This document shows, piece by piece, positions 8,061 through 18,702 of a stretch of 64,000 nucleotides of DNA. Under the pieces are notes generated by a model that worked only from the letters and a program-made list of their open reading frames with translations, had not been told where the DNA came from and ran no database searches. Numbering within the stretch: position 1 is the stretch's first letter; each line of letters starts with the position of its first letter. This stretch comes from Leptolyngbya sp. Prado105 (GTDB lineage: Bacteria; Cyanobacteriota; Cyanobacteriia; Leptolyngbyales; Leptolyngbyaceae): NCBI GenBank assembly GCA_025454375.1, contig JALOOO010000003.1:1-64000 (forward strand), given 5' to 3'. The translations under genes were made by a program, and so were the position numbers.

Positions 8061-9161
8061 ATGGCTCACCACGTTTTTATCTTTCTCGAAATTTTCTCCT
8101 GTGAAGGCGGCATTCAATCTTATGTCAAAGACATTTTGCAAGCCTATTCACAACTCGAAACCGCAGATGCTGACATTTTTATCCTACGAGATGGAGTAGA
8201 GTTTGAGACTCCATTCGATCCGGATCAAATGCGATTCCACTGTTTTAAGACAAATTCTGCAAAACTTGGACGAGCAAAACTCGCGATCGCACTCTTCACG
8301 CATCTTTTAAGCCATCGTCCCGATCGAGTCTTCTGCGGGCACATTCACCTCGCGCCACTGGTCGAACTGCTCTGCAAACCCTTCGGCATTCCCTATACCG
8401 TTTTGACTTACGGAAAAGAAGTTTGGGAACCGTTACCCACTCGAAAACAAAAAGCCCTGCAAAATGCTGATCGCATTTGGGCAATTAGCCGATACTCCCG
8501 CGATCGGGCTTGTGAAGCGAATGGAATTGACCCAGAGCGTGTCGATTTTCTCTTTTGTGCTGTAGATGGCAAAACGTTTCATCCGCAAGCAAAAAATCCA
8601 GACTTAATTCAACGCTATCAGCTTGGAAATCATAAAGTTCTGATGACGGTCGCGCGATTGTGGTCAGGCGATCCCTATAAAGGAGTCGATGTAACAATTC
8701 GCGCTTTACCTGACATTCTAAAATCTTGTCCTGAAGTCAAGTATTTAGTAATTGGACGAGGAGATGATCAGCCAAGATTGCAAAAGCTTTCAGAGGAATT
8801 GGGTATCCGCGATCGCGTGGTCTTTGCCGGATTTGTTTCTTCAGAGGAATTACCTAGGCATTATTGCATAGCAGATGCGTATGTGATGCCTTCACAAGAA
8901 GGATTTGGCATTGTGTACTTAGAAGCGATGGCCTGTGGCGTTCCGGTGCTGTCAGGCGACTCTGATGGGTCGTCTGATCCCTTACAAAATGGGCGATTTG
9001 GCTGGCGAGTGCCCCATCGTGATCCAGGTGAAGTCGCGATCGCTTGTATCGAGATGCTCAAAGGGGAAGATCAACGCTGTAACGGGCACTGGCTCAGGCA
9101 AGAGAGCCTTGCGCTCTTCGATAAATCTGCCTTTGCTGAGCGACTCAAAGCGCTCTTGTAA
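8061..9161 (+). CDS. Glycosyltransferase family 4 (GT-B)
   Basis: EGGIQSYVKDIL...PSQEGFGIVYLEAMACGVPVLSGDSDGSSDPL; start at MAHHVF. Confidence 0.9.
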   Translation: MAHHVFIFLEIFSCEGGIQSYVKDILQAYSQLETADADIFILRDGVEFETPFDPDQMRFHCFKTNSAKLGRAKLAIALFTHLLSHRPDRVFCGHIHLAPLVELLCKPFGIPYTVLTYGKEVWEPLPTRKQKALQNADRIWAISRYSRDRACEANGIDPERVDFLFCAVDGKTFHPQAKNPDLIQRYQLGNHKVLMTVARLWSGDPYKGVDVTIRALPDILKSCPEVKYLVIGRGDDQPRLQKLSEELGIRDRVVFAGFVSSEELPRHYCIADAYVMPSQEGFGIVYLEAMACGVPVLSGDSDGSSDPLQNGRFGWRVPHRDPGEVAIACIEMLKGEDQRCNGHWLRQESLALFDKSAFAERLKALL

Positions 9162-9379
9162 GAATTTGATAAAGCCAGGGATTTGCTCGTAGAAATACGG
9201 AAACAATCTAGTAAGTTGAATCATAATGCTGGAATCGATAGAGGCAGGTTGCCCCCCTTCAGCAATTTCTGTCGATCCATTCAGACATGATTTGCAGTGG
9301 AACTGAAAAATTGTGGTCTAATGAAGCACTTGTTTTTTGCGATCAATTTTTTTGACGCTCTTTTGCTGTCTTATCAACT

Positions 9380-10399
9380 TTGACTCCTATGATTGACTTT
9401 ACGATCGCGATTCGTACCTACAATCGTGCGTCTAATTTGCCATTGCTACTTGAGCAGCTACAGACTCAAATGAAAATGCAAGGCATTCGCTGGGAGGTAT
9501 TAATCGTCAATAACAATAGCACCGACAATACCTCTGAAATTATTCAGCAGTACCAGCAAAAATGGCAGGGTGAGGCTCCGTTAAGATCCGTTCTAGAACT
9601 GCGCCAAGGTGCGGCAATTGCAAGACGACGCGCGATTGAAGAAGCGCGAGGAAAATGGGTTGGCTTTGTCGATGATGACGCAATTCCAACACCAACCTGG
9701 ATTCAAGATGCCTTTGAATTTGCAGAGTCGCGCCCTCAAATCGCCGCCTTTAGTGGACAGATTATTCCAGAGTATGAGAGTGACCCTTTGCCGTCGTTCG
9801 ATCGCATTGCCTATCACATGCCTGTGATGATGAATCCGGATCAATTTTGCTATCAGCAGCATCCAAAGTGGGGCTATCCCGAAGGTGTCGGTTTAGTGAT
9901 TCGACGAGAAGCTTGGCTCAAACATGTTCCGCCTTATCAAATGATTCAAGGACCAGTGAAATCAGGCTTCGCCCTCAAAGGCGAAGAAGTTGAAGCCCTC
10001 TCGCATCTTTACCAAACCGACTGGGAGATTTGGTATAACGGCAAAATGTCGATCGTGCATCGCATTCCCACAGAACGATTAGAGCGTAACTATTTGCTGA
10101 ATTTTTTCCGAGTAATTGGCTTGAGCCAGCACCGCTTTCGGATGTTACGCCTCAGACCTTGGGAACGCCCGTTCTTTTTCCCGCTGTTTATTGCCAATGA
10201 TCTGCGGCGAATTCTGATTCACTATCTCAAGTACCATCATCTATTCGGTGCAGATATTGCGGTGGATTGCGAGTGGCAGTTGGCAGTGCATCGATTGATT
10301 AGCCCGATCTATATTTGGTCGAATTTGCTGAAATATTGGACGTTAGTGCCCGAAGAGCGATCGTTACCGCAACCTACACAAGCGCCTTCGCATTCCTAA
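9380..10399 (+). CDS. Glycosyltransferase family 2, HpsE-like
   Basis: FTIAIRTYNRASNLPLLLEQL...WVGFVDDDAIPTPTW; C-terminal NYLLNFFRVIGLSQHRFRMLRL resembling HpsE-type proteins. Confidence 0.8.
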   Translation: MTPMIDFTIAIRTYNRASNLPLLLEQLQTQMKMQGIRWEVLIVNNNSTDNTSEIIQQYQQKWQGEAPLRSVLELRQGAAIARRRAIEEARGKWVGFVDDDAIPTPTWIQDAFEFAESRPQIAAFSGQIIPEYESDPLPSFDRIAYHMPVMMNPDQFCYQQHPKWGYPEGVGLVIRREAWLKHVPPYQMIQGPVKSGFALKGEEVEALSHLYQTDWEIWYNGKMSIVHRIPTERLERNYLLNFFRVIGLSQHRFRMLRLRPWERPFFFPLFIANDLRRILIHYLKYHHLFGADIAVDCEWQLAVHRLISPIYIWSNLLKYWTLVPEERSLPQPTQAPSHS

Positions 10400-10410
10400 A
10401 CTGACTCGAT

Positions 10411-10445
10411 AAAAACGCCCCTGACTTTAATCAAAGCCAGGGGCG
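10411..10445 (-). terminator. Rho-independent terminator of gap2
   Basis: On the minus strand CGCCCCTGGCTTT-gatt-AAAGTCAGGGGCG followed by TTTTT. Confidence 0.8.
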
Positions 10446-10469
10446 AATCAAATCAGAAAAAGGAATATC

Positions 10470-11483
10470 TTACTTTTTCCAGTTCTTCGCAACAACTTCC
10501 GCTAGGTCTACAACGCGCTGAGAATAGCCCCACTCGTTGTCATACCAAGCGACAACTTTCACCATATCGCCGCCCATGACCATCGTCAAAGCAGCATCAA
10601 TGATCGAAGATTCATCGGTTCCAGCGTGATCACTCGACACCAAAGGCAGATCGCAATACTTGAGAACGCCTTTCATCGTCGTCTCAGCCGCTTCCTTCAT
10701 TACCGAATTTACTTGTTCTGCGATCGTATTTTTCTCAACTTGCACCACCAAGTCCACAACTGACACATTCGGAGTCGGAACCCGCAACGCAATCCCGTTC
10801 AGCTTGCCCGCCAATTCAGGGAGAACCAACGCGACCGCTTTTGCAGCACCCGTCGAAGTTGGCACAATATTAATGGCTGCTGCGCGCGCGCGACGCAAAT
10901 CCCGGTGACTGGCATCGAGAATCCGCTGATCCCCGGTGTAGCTGTGGGTCGTGGTCATCGTGCCCTTGATAATGCCAAAATTGTCATTCAGCACTTTCGC
11001 GATCGGAGCCAAACAGTTTGTCGTGCAACTCGCGTTACTAATGATGTTGTGTTTGTCGTGATCATACTCGTGATCATTCACACCCACGACGAAGGTTCCA
11101 TCTTCGTTCTTTCCGGGAGCAGTGATCAGAACCTTTTTTGCACCCGCATTCAGGTGTTTCGTTGCACCCTCTTTCGAGATAAATACGCCCGTCGATTCAA
11201 TGATCAAATCGATGTCCCATTCTCCCCAAGGAAGATTTTCAGGATTGCGATCGGACGTACATTTAATCACGTTCCCATTCACCGTGATGGTGTTTTCGTC
11301 TGCGCTCACATCGCCAGAAAACTTGCCCAGCATGGAATCATACTTGATCAAATGAGCGTTGGTTCTGGGATCGGACGTGTCATTGATTGCGACCAATTCT
11401 AGTCCTGTCGTTTGCCGCCCTGCCCAGCACCGCAAAAAGTTGCGTCCAATGCGTCCAAAGCCGTTGATCGCTACTCTAACCAC
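10470..11483 (-). CDS. gap2: Glyceraldehyde-3-phosphate dehydrogenase, type I (Gap2-like)
   Basis: [20 protein letters not shown]...[19 protein letters not shown]...[15 protein letters not shown]. Confidence 0.97.
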   Translation of the reverse strand: MVRVAINGFGRIGRNFLRCWAGRQTTGLELVAINDTSDPRTNAHLIKYDSMLGKFSGDVSADENTITVNGNVIKCTSDRNPENLPWGEWDIDLIIESTGVFISKEGATKHLNAGAKKVLITAPGKNEDGTFVVGVNDHEYDHDKHNIISNASCTTNCLAPIAKVLNDNFGIIKGTMTTTHSYTGDQRILDASHRDLRRARAAAINIVPTSTGAAKAVALVLPELAGKLNGIALRVPTPNVSVVDLVVQVEKNTIAEQVNSVMKEAAETTMKGVLKYCDLPLVSSDHAGTDESSIIDAALTMVMGGDMVKVVAWYDNEWGYSQRVVDLAEVVAKNWKK

Positions 11484-12301
11484 TGCGTCTTGCCCTCTGA
11501 ATATAAATACCTATTGATGCAGACATCATACCGTAAAAGATTGCGCTCAACTCAACTCAAAATCAATCTGGGATCAAGAGAGGGGGACAGGGGGAACGGA
11601 GGCAGTGGCGACGATTGACCTTCAACTTCAGAATAGGGGAGCGCGCACTCCCGCCCCTCCTTGTCAAATCCGTAACCGGAAGAATACTTCTAAATGAAAG
11701 GGAGAGTCCCTTCATGCTTTTGGGATCGTTACTGGCTCAAGCAGCAGTTGGAATCTCAGTATTTAACGAAGGATATGTTCCTTTTGATATCCGGGCAATT
11801 GAAGCGAATAAAAAAGGAGATGCCAATTCAAAATAGTTGTGGCAGAATTTGTAGCGACTCTTCCAATGTAATTTGGTGAAAAATTTGGGAAATGAAGGCA
11901 AATCTAAGAAAAAGGTACAAAATTAAATCACGATCGAGTCGAGAATCAATGTGGATTCGCGCTAAATAAGTTGAGCATATTTATTTCAAAGGTTTAGCGA
12001 CTTAGAGACAGAGATTAACGCTTGAATTCATTGACAGATTGCAGGCTGCAATTCAATTATTAAAAAGTTGTTTTTTGTCAGGAATCAAAGCTGGTCGGCT
12101 TGTATCTCGTTGATTACAGCTTGTTTTCATAGCAGACTCTCCAATTAAGAGCGTTCAGACTAAAATTATTTTGAACTGTTCTAAAGGGTCAGAATTTAGA
12201 TAAGCGAATTTGCTATCAAAATGTTTTCTATTACCGTATCGGTAAAAGAAGATCCTTGATATGATAGCGCGTGACATTGGTGTGGTGTTTAAGGAGCAAA
12301 A

Positions 12302-13795
12302 ATGCTGAGTTCCGTTGACTTCAGCGGCAGACCATTTCATTTCATCGGCATTGGTGGAATCGGAATGTCAGCCCTAGCTTATGTCTTGTTAGACCGTGAG
12401 TTACCTGTTTCTGGTTCAGATCTACGATCGAGCCACATTACTGAACGACTGCGAAGCTTGGGCGCGCAGATTTTCATCGGACAAGATGCCTCAAATTTAG
12501 AGTCCTATCGCGTGCGATCGCAGGTTGCACAGCCCGTTGCAGCAGGAGCAAACGTAGTAACATTGCCTCCCCTAGTGCATCAAGATTTAGGGCATCAAGA
12601 TTTGCCACAGGTAATTTGCTCGACTGCGATCAATTCGGCGAATCCTGAATATCGCGCTGCATTAGAGTTAGGGTGTACGATTTTTCACCGCTCTGATCTG
12701 CTTGCTGCATTGATTCGAGAGTATCGTAGCATCGCTGTTGCCGGAACGCATGGAAAGACCACGACGAGCAGCATGATCAGCTATATGCTGTACAACGCGA
12801 ATCTCGATCCGACAGTGATTGTGGGAGGAGAGGTCAAGGCGTGGCAAGGAAATGCTCGCATCGGACATGGCGAATATTTAGTGGCTGAAGCGGATGAATC
12901 TGACGGCTCACTCGTCAAATTTGCACCTTATATTGGCATTGTTACGAATGCGGAGTTAGACCACCCCGATCACTACAGCAATTTGGATCAAGTGGTTGAG
13001 ACCTTCCAGACTTTCGCCAATCAGTGTCAAGTGACGATCGGATCGATCGATTGCGAAACGGTTCGCGATCGCATTAAACCTAGCATTACTTATAGTCTCG
13101 ATCCTACTACCCAAGCAGACTACACCGTTGATCAAATTCACTATCAGGGCGATGGAACCACTGCGAGAGTTTGGGAACGCGGACAGGTGCTAGGAGAAAT
13201 CAACCTCCAGGTTTTGGGACAGCACAATCTGAGTAATGCACTGGCAGCGATTGCGGTCGGGCGGTTGATTGGCTTAGAGTTTAGTACCATTGCAAGCACG
13301 ATCGCTCCATTTGAAGGAGCGCGACGGCGATTTGAGCATCGCGGCAATTTTAACGACATTTTATTTATTGATGACTACGCGCATCATCCGAGCGAGTTGC
13401 GGGTCACACTAGAGGCAGCAAGATTACAAGCAAGCAAGCAAGTTCCTCATCGCCGAGTCGTCGCCATCTTTCAACCCCACCGCTACAGCCGCACCCAAAC
13501 ATTTTTAGCAGAATTTGCGGAGTCCTTTGGGTATGCTGATGTAGTTATTCTCAGTGATATTTACAGCGCTGGAGAAGCGAATCCAGGCGACATTAGCGGG
13601 CAGATCCTTGCTGATCTTGTCGCAACTTATCATTCATGTGTGCATTACCAACCGTCACTCTCCGCGATGGGAGATTTCCTAAATAAACTCCTTATGCCGG
13701 GAGATTTAGCGATTTTTCTAGGGGCTGGAAATTTGAATCAAATTATTCCAGACGTGATGGCGGCTCAACAACGAGTTGAAAAGGCGGCTTCCTAG
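12302..13795 (+). CDS. murC: UDP-N-acetylmuramate--L-alanine ligase
   Basis: HFIGIGGIGMSALA...AVAGTHGKTTTSSMI...DDYAHHPSE. Confidence 0.97.
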   Translation: MLSSVDFSGRPFHFIGIGGIGMSALAYVLLDRELPVSGSDLRSSHITERLRSLGAQIFIGQDASNLESYRVRSQVAQPVAAGANVVTLPPLVHQDLGHQDLPQVICSTAINSANPEYRAALELGCTIFHRSDLLAALIREYRSIAVAGTHGKTTTSSMISYMLYNANLDPTVIVGGEVKAWQGNARIGHGEYLVAEADESDGSLVKFAPYIGIVTNAELDHPDHYSNLDQVVETFQTFANQCQVTIGSIDCETVRDRIKPSITYSLDPTTQADYTVDQIHYQGDGTTARVWERGQVLGEINLQVLGQHNLSNALAAIAVGRLIGLEFSTIASTIAPFEGARRRFEHRGNFNDILFIDDYAHHPSELRVTLEAARLQASKQVPHRRVVAIFQPHRYSRTQTFLAEFAESFGYADVVILSDIYSAGEANPGDISGQILADLVATYHSCVHYQPSLSAMGDFLNKLLMPGDLAIFLGAGNLNQIIPDVMAAQQRVEKAAS

Positions 13796-13908
13796 AAACT
13801 TCTTTTTTTGTGTTGAATGCGATGTGAGATCTGAACCGTGATTTCTAATGACATTTCTAATGACATTGCGGTGAGGATCTCAGGTTAAAGCTTACCTGTA
13901 GCAATGTT

Positions 13909-14907
13909 ATGACACTCTCTATTGATTCCCGGACGATTCATTCACCTGTGATTTCGGATTTCTCTCGCAAGTCTGCTTTGGCTCCGGCTAAAACTGCCCG
14001 TAAGATACTCACTCTTCCGCTTCCTGGTACTGGCGCTGTGTTGAAAGCCAATGTTCCCCTCGCCTCGCTCACTTCTTTCCGGGTTGGTGGTCCTGCCGAA
14101 TGGTATGCCGCTCCCCGCACGACGGAAGAATTACAGGCGAGTTTAGCATGGGCACATTCTCAAGGCGTTCCCGTTACAATGCTGGGGGCTGGCTCGAATT
14201 TACTGGTGAGTGATGCTGGATTGCCGGGACTTGTGATTTCGACTCGACATTTGAGACTCTCTAAGTTTGATGATGCAACGGGTCAGGCGACGGTTGGAGC
14301 GGGTGAACCGCTGCCGAGACTTGCCTGGAAACTCGCCGATCGAGGATGGCAAGGATTTGAATGGGCGGTTGGCATTCCAGGAACGGTGGGCGGGGCTGTG
14401 GTGATGAATGCAGGCGCTCACAGTAGCAGCATTTCAGATATCTTAGTGAATGCCACGATCGTACTTCCGAATGGTGAGATCCAGATGCTCACGCCTGAAG
14501 CGTTGCAGTATGAATATCGCACTTCAGCGCTGCAAGGAAGCGCGCGCTATGTCACGCATGCAACTTTCCAATTGAAGCCGGGAGCCGATCCAACCGCCGT
14601 AAATGCGGTCACTGCAAGCCATAAGCAGCAGCGGCAAAATAGTCAGCCGTATCACTTACCAAGTTGCGGAAGTGTTTTTCGCAATCCAGATGCTTACAAA
14701 GCAGGTTGGCTCATTGAGCAGGTGGGACTGAAGGGACACCAGATTGGCGGCGCTCAAGTGGCTCAGCGACATGCAAATTTCATCCTGAATTGCGGCGGCG
14801 CAACTGCTTCTGATATTTTCGAGTTAATTCATCATGTCCAGCAATGCGTGCATCAAGAATGGTCACTCTTGCTTGAACCAGAAGTAAAAATGCTGGGTGA
14901 GTTCTAA
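13909..14907 (+). CDS. murB: UDP-N-acetylenolpyruvoylglucosamine reductase
   Basis: SFRVGGPAEWYAAP...GAGSNLLVSDAGLPG...VGIPGTVGGAVVMNAGAH; adjacent to murC. Confidence 0.97.
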   Translation: MTLSIDSRTIHSPVISDFSRKSALAPAKTARKILTLPLPGTGAVLKANVPLASLTSFRVGGPAEWYAAPRTTEELQASLAWAHSQGVPVTMLGAGSNLLVSDAGLPGLVISTRHLRLSKFDDATGQATVGAGEPLPRLAWKLADRGWQGFEWAVGIPGTVGGAVVMNAGAHSSSISDILVNATIVLPNGEIQMLTPEALQYEYRTSALQGSARYVTHATFQLKPGADPTAVNAVTASHKQQRQNSQPYHLPSCGSVFRNPDAYKAGWLIEQVGLKGHQIGGAQVAQRHANFILNCGGATASDIFELIHHVQQCVHQEWSLLLEPEVKMLGEF

Positions 14908-14930
14908 CCCATTTTTCGATCCAACCTTTG

Positions 14931-14963
14931 AATCCCCTAACTCTTCAGAGTCAGGGGATTTTT
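14931..14963 (+). terminator. Rho-independent terminator downstream of murB
   Basis: AATCCCCTAACTC-ttca-GAGTCAGGGGATTTTT. Confidence 0.8.
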
Positions 14964-14988
14964 ATTTGCTTCAAAAAATTAGCTGACC

Positions 14989-15174
14989 CTAGACATCTGC
15001 TGCCCCTTCTGAGACGCGGGTATCGCCTTCAGCGTTCCCGTCGCTCTCATCGCGGTTCCCATCCCGTCTGCCTCGATTTCCGAAGCGACCTGTATTCGTG
15101 CGCTTACGGAACTTCCGCGCGTAAGCTTGGTTACGCAGAGCTTTCTCTTTCTTTTGGTTGCGGCGCTTAGCCAT
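14989..15174 (-). CDS. Small basic conserved cyanobacterial protein
   Basis: MAKRRNQKKEKALRNQAYARKFRKRTNTGRF..., typical of short conserved cyanobacterial proteins; inferred from recall. Confidence 0.65.
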   Translation of the reverse strand: MAKRRNQKKEKALRNQAYARKFRKRTNTGRFGNRGRRDGNRDESDGNAEGDTRVSEGAADV

Positions 15175-15345
15175 TGTTTACCCCTTAACTTGACACGTTC
15201 TTTGCTGTAAATAAATGAGACGCAGTTGACGATTATATTCCATTATTGGAGGCTTTTTCTAGTCTCCGAAACGGTTTTCTTTAAATCGAAACCGTAATCC
15301 AGACTACAGCTTAGCTCGAATATTGCAATTGTGAAGATGAAAAAT

Positions 15346-16644
15346 TTACAGCAAAGCCTTTGCAAACGCTAATGCTTCTTCACGGTTTGAGACTTTACCC
15401 TCGGCTCGTGCAAGCTGCAAGGCTGCTAATAATCGCCCAATCTGCGGACTCGGCGGAATCTGCAAGCCTATCATCAAATCCTGACCCGTCAAAATCGGAT
15501 GCGGATGTGCCACTGGATCGCTTGGATCTAAAAAGCGATCGACCCAGTGTTTTACCATCTCGACCGGAAGCTGAATCGCAAGGCTCAACAGTGCGATCGC
15601 TGGAAATACCGCCCCAACCGACTGAAAGAAGCGGTATTGTTCTGCGAGTGACCCGTTAGAAATTTCGGGCGATCTCACTTGTGGCAAGGATTTGACCACC
15701 GTACTGACGGCTTGAATCTCAGCGCGACTATATTTGAGCCGCCAGAGTTGGGCTTCTGCCAAAGTGGGATCTTCGGGGAGCAAACTGGCAAGTTTCGCGA
15801 TCGTTACCCAAGTCCGCACCGAGCCTTTTGCTTCAGATCCTTGAGGTGTTCCGCGCACGGTTCGACTCAGTTCTGACCAAAATTCTGTCCAGTTTTCCTG
15901 GATATGAACGGTGACATCATCGATCGCTTCAACTTGAATCAAATGCTCGATCGTGGCGCTCGGCAACCAATCTTGCAATAATCCATCCTCGCAAGCCGTT
16001 TTAATCCAACTCGTACCGCGCGATGATCCCAACAGATAATTTAGTTCAGACTGCACTCGCTCTGCTGCAATTTTGCTGAGGTTTGGGGCGAGGTGACGAA
16101 TGGCTTGCTGAGTTTCTGGTGCAAGTGAGAATCCAAGCTGTGCCGCTTGTCGATAAGCCCGCAACAATCGCAGCGGATCTTCTGCCAAATTCTCGATCGA
16201 CACCATTCTCAAGCGTTTTCGCTGGAGATCCTCATATCCAGCTAAAGGATCGAGCAAATCTTTTGTATGCGGGTTATACGCGATCGCATTGACTGTAAAA
16301 TCGCGCCGCCGCAGATCATCTTCTAGGGTCGCACCCACTTGCCGAGCAAAATCTGCTGTTCCCTGTTCAAAGACCACTCGTGCGATCTGTCGTTCTGAAT
16401 CCAGGACAACAAATCCTGCCCGGTAGTGCCGTGCGATCGCCTGTGCCGTCTCAACCGCATCGCTCGGGAGGACAAAATCCAAGTCAAGATACTCGGAATG
16501 GCGATCGAGCAACGCATCTCGCACCGTTCCTCCGACTAAACATGCCGATTTTGGCAGCCACTTTAGACTAAAGGGCCACGTTTCTGGAGAGAGAGCCGAG
16601 GAAACCAATGCCACGTTGCGATAATGTTCTAACTGCAAATTCAC
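15346..16644 (-). CDS. CCA tRNA nucleotidyltransferase / poly(A) polymerase family
   Basis: ACLVGGTVRDALLDRHSEYLDLDFVLP; RRRDFTVNAIAYNP; DPLRLLRAYRQAAQLGF. Confidence 0.95.
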   Translation of the reverse strand: MNLQLEHYRNVALVSSALSPETWPFSLKWLPKSACLVGGTVRDALLDRHSEYLDLDFVLPSDAVETAQAIARHYRAGFVVLDSERQIARVVFEQGTADFARQVGATLEDDLRRRDFTVNAIAYNPHTKDLLDPLAGYEDLQRKRLRMVSIENLAEDPLRLLRAYRQAAQLGFSLAPETQQAIRHLAPNLSKIAAERVQSELNYLLGSSRGTSWIKTACEDGLLQDWLPSATIEHLIQVEAIDDVTVHIQENWTEFWSELSRTVRGTPQGSEAKGSVRTWVTIAKLASLLPEDPTLAEAQLWRLKYSRAEIQAVSTVVKSLPQVRSPEISNGSLAEQYRFFQSVGAVFPAIALLSLAIQLPVEMVKHWVDRFLDPSDPVAHPHPILTGQDLMIGLQIPPSPQIGRLLAALQLARAEGKVSNREEALAFAKALL

Positions 16645-16817
16645 TGCGTTCAGTCAACCTAAATCCAAATCGAATAAAAACGAACCAGAGAAAAGCTTTC
16701 AGCTTTTCACACGCAACATAAATCAACCTAGAATTAGATGAAGAATTGGATGCGCCTGAGTTAGAGTAACAGAAAATCTTGCTTGAAATGCTGTCCACTC
16801 TATTGTGAAGCAGAGTT

Positions 16818-17066
16818 ATGTGTATTTGCATCAATTGCCACTACGTCGATCGCTGCACGACCTACAATGCAGTCGAAACTCAACATGAACAAGCCCACTT
16901 AACAGAAACGCCTGATTTTGAGGCAACGGAACCGACGATTAATGTGAATATTCGCGATCGTGGGGATCACATTGAAATGGAATGGGATGTCGTGGGATGT
17001 CTCAGCTTTAAGGAAGAAAAAGGGAAGTGGGCGAAACTCAGACCCGGAGAATTAATCCCAACCTAA
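16818..17066 (+). CDS. ycf34: Ycf34 family protein
   Basis: MCICINCHYVDRCTTYNAVETQHEQAHL with conserved N-terminal cysteines. Confidence 0.92.
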   Translation: MCICINCHYVDRCTTYNAVETQHEQAHLTETPDFEATEPTINVNIRDRGDHIEMEWDVVGCLSFKEEKGKWAKLRPGELIPT

Positions 17067-17169
17067 CAAAAACTTCCGTAAATGCCGAATTGCATTTGTC
17101 ATGTGAATCCTGGTTTGAGGGAATGCTAGGCGCAAAGACCTTACTCCGCGAGAACCAGGTTTCAAGCTT

Positions 17170-18591
17170 ATGCGTTTCATTCGTCGTACTTCGTCTCATG
17201 TCACTGCTGCAATCGCCGCATTCGGGTTAATGACGTGTTCCGCTTTTGCTCAGGACACAAAGCCCGATGCGCCGAAGCCTACGCCTGAAGTGGCGAAACA
17301 ACTTCAGGAGGCACAGAATTATTTCAATCAGGGTGAGGGTCGCGCTCGCGATGCCAAATACCGTGAAGCGCTCGAATCTTTCAATCAAGCGATCCAACTC
17401 AATCCAACCTGGGGCACGCCTTATGTGGGTCGGGGTGCCATTCGATCGAAGTTGGGGGACTATTCGGGTGCGCTGCAAGATTTTGATCAAGCCTTGATGC
17501 TGAATCCAATGGATGCGGTTGTCTATGCACATCGGGGTAGCGCTCAGTTTGCCAATGGCGATATGTCCTCGGCACTGAATGACCTGGATAGAGCAATTTC
17601 ATTAAATCCGAATCTGGCAGTGGCTTATGTGAATCGCGGTTATATTCGCGCTCAGAGCCAAAATTGGGAGTCGGCGATCGCGGATTTTGATCAAGCGCTG
17701 CGAGTCGAACCGAAATTTGCCCCGGCTCTCGTGAATCGTGGATTTGCAAAATTGCAGCAGGGAGATCGTCAAGCGGCGCTCAATGATCTCAATGAAGCGA
17801 TTAAACTTCAACCCAAGTCTGCTGAGGCTTTGATCGCACGCGGTGCAATCCATCATGAAATTGGCGAATCAAAGGCTGCGATAGCAGATTTCTCTCAAGC
17901 GATTCAGATTAAACCAACTGCGGCTGAAGCCTTTTACAATCGCGCTCAAGTCAATGCAAGATTGGGCTATCTTGAAGCCGCAGAGGCTGATTTGACGAAG
18001 ATGGCAACTTTGAATCCCGATCGTGCCGCTGTGTTTCATCAGCGCGGCATGATTCGTGCAGTATTGGAGAATCACGAAGGGGCTGAGGCAGATTACAATC
18101 AAGCCCTCAAACTTGACCCGAATTTTGCGGCGGCAATTAAGAGCCGAGGGGATCTGCGGGCAACGATGGGCGATAAACAGGGAGCAATCGCGGATTATTC
18201 TCAGGCGGTGCAAATTCAGCCGAATTTTGCTGGCGCATTGTCTCAAAGAGCGGCAGTGCGATCGCAATTAGGCGATCGATCTGGCGCGACTCAGGATCTC
18301 AGCGCGGCGATTGCAGCCGATAGCAATAATCCTGATGTCTATGAAGATCGAGGTGCGGCACGGATGGAATCGGGCGATTTGCAAGGTGCGGTCGAGGATT
18401 TTAGTAGAGCGATCAGTCTTGATTCGAGCCGAGTGGATGCGTTTTATCAGCGTGGGATTTTGATGGGTCGCCTGGGCAATCGTCAAAGTGCAATGGCTGA
18501 TTTGCAGCGGGCATCTGATCTGTATCTTCAGAAAGGAGATGCGGAGGGGTATCGCAATACGTTGAATACACTTCGACAATTGCAAGGCTAG
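17170..18591 (+). CDS. Tetratricopeptide repeat protein, exported
   Basis: Signal peptide plus repeated ~34-aa TPR units (ALQDFDQALMLNPMDAVVYAHRGSAQ...). Confidence 0.93.
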   Translation: MRFIRRTSSHVTAAIAAFGLMTCSAFAQDTKPDAPKPTPEVAKQLQEAQNYFNQGEGRARDAKYREALESFNQAIQLNPTWGTPYVGRGAIRSKLGDYSGALQDFDQALMLNPMDAVVYAHRGSAQFANGDMSSALNDLDRAISLNPNLAVAYVNRGYIRAQSQNWESAIADFDQALRVEPKFAPALVNRGFAKLQQGDRQAALNDLNEAIKLQPKSAEALIARGAIHHEIGESKAAIADFSQAIQIKPTAAEAFYNRAQVNARLGYLEAAEADLTKMATLNPDRAAVFHQRGMIRAVLENHEGAEADYNQALKLDPNFAAAIKSRGDLRATMGDKQGAIADYSQAVQIQPNFAGALSQRAAVRSQLGDRSGATQDLSAAIAADSNNPDVYEDRGAARMESGDLQGAVEDFSRAISLDSSRVDAFYQRGILMGRLGNRQSAMADLQRASDLYLQKGDAEGYRNTLNTLRQLQG

Positions 18592-18617
18592 CAATTTTTG
18601 ATTTCGATCAAATCGCA

Positions 18618-18661
18618 ATGGGAGCAAGAATAAGATTACGATCTCCATTTCTTGCTCCCAT
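18618..18661. terminator. Intergenic hairpin between convergent TPR and gloB genes
   Basis: ATGGGAGCAAGAA (618-630) pairs with TTCTTGCTCCCAT (649-661); 13-bp perfect stem, no strong T-run. Confidence 0.5.
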
Positions 18662-18702
18662 CTGCTTTAAACATCCACGTAGATGCAACAGCAAAGCCGA
18701 GC

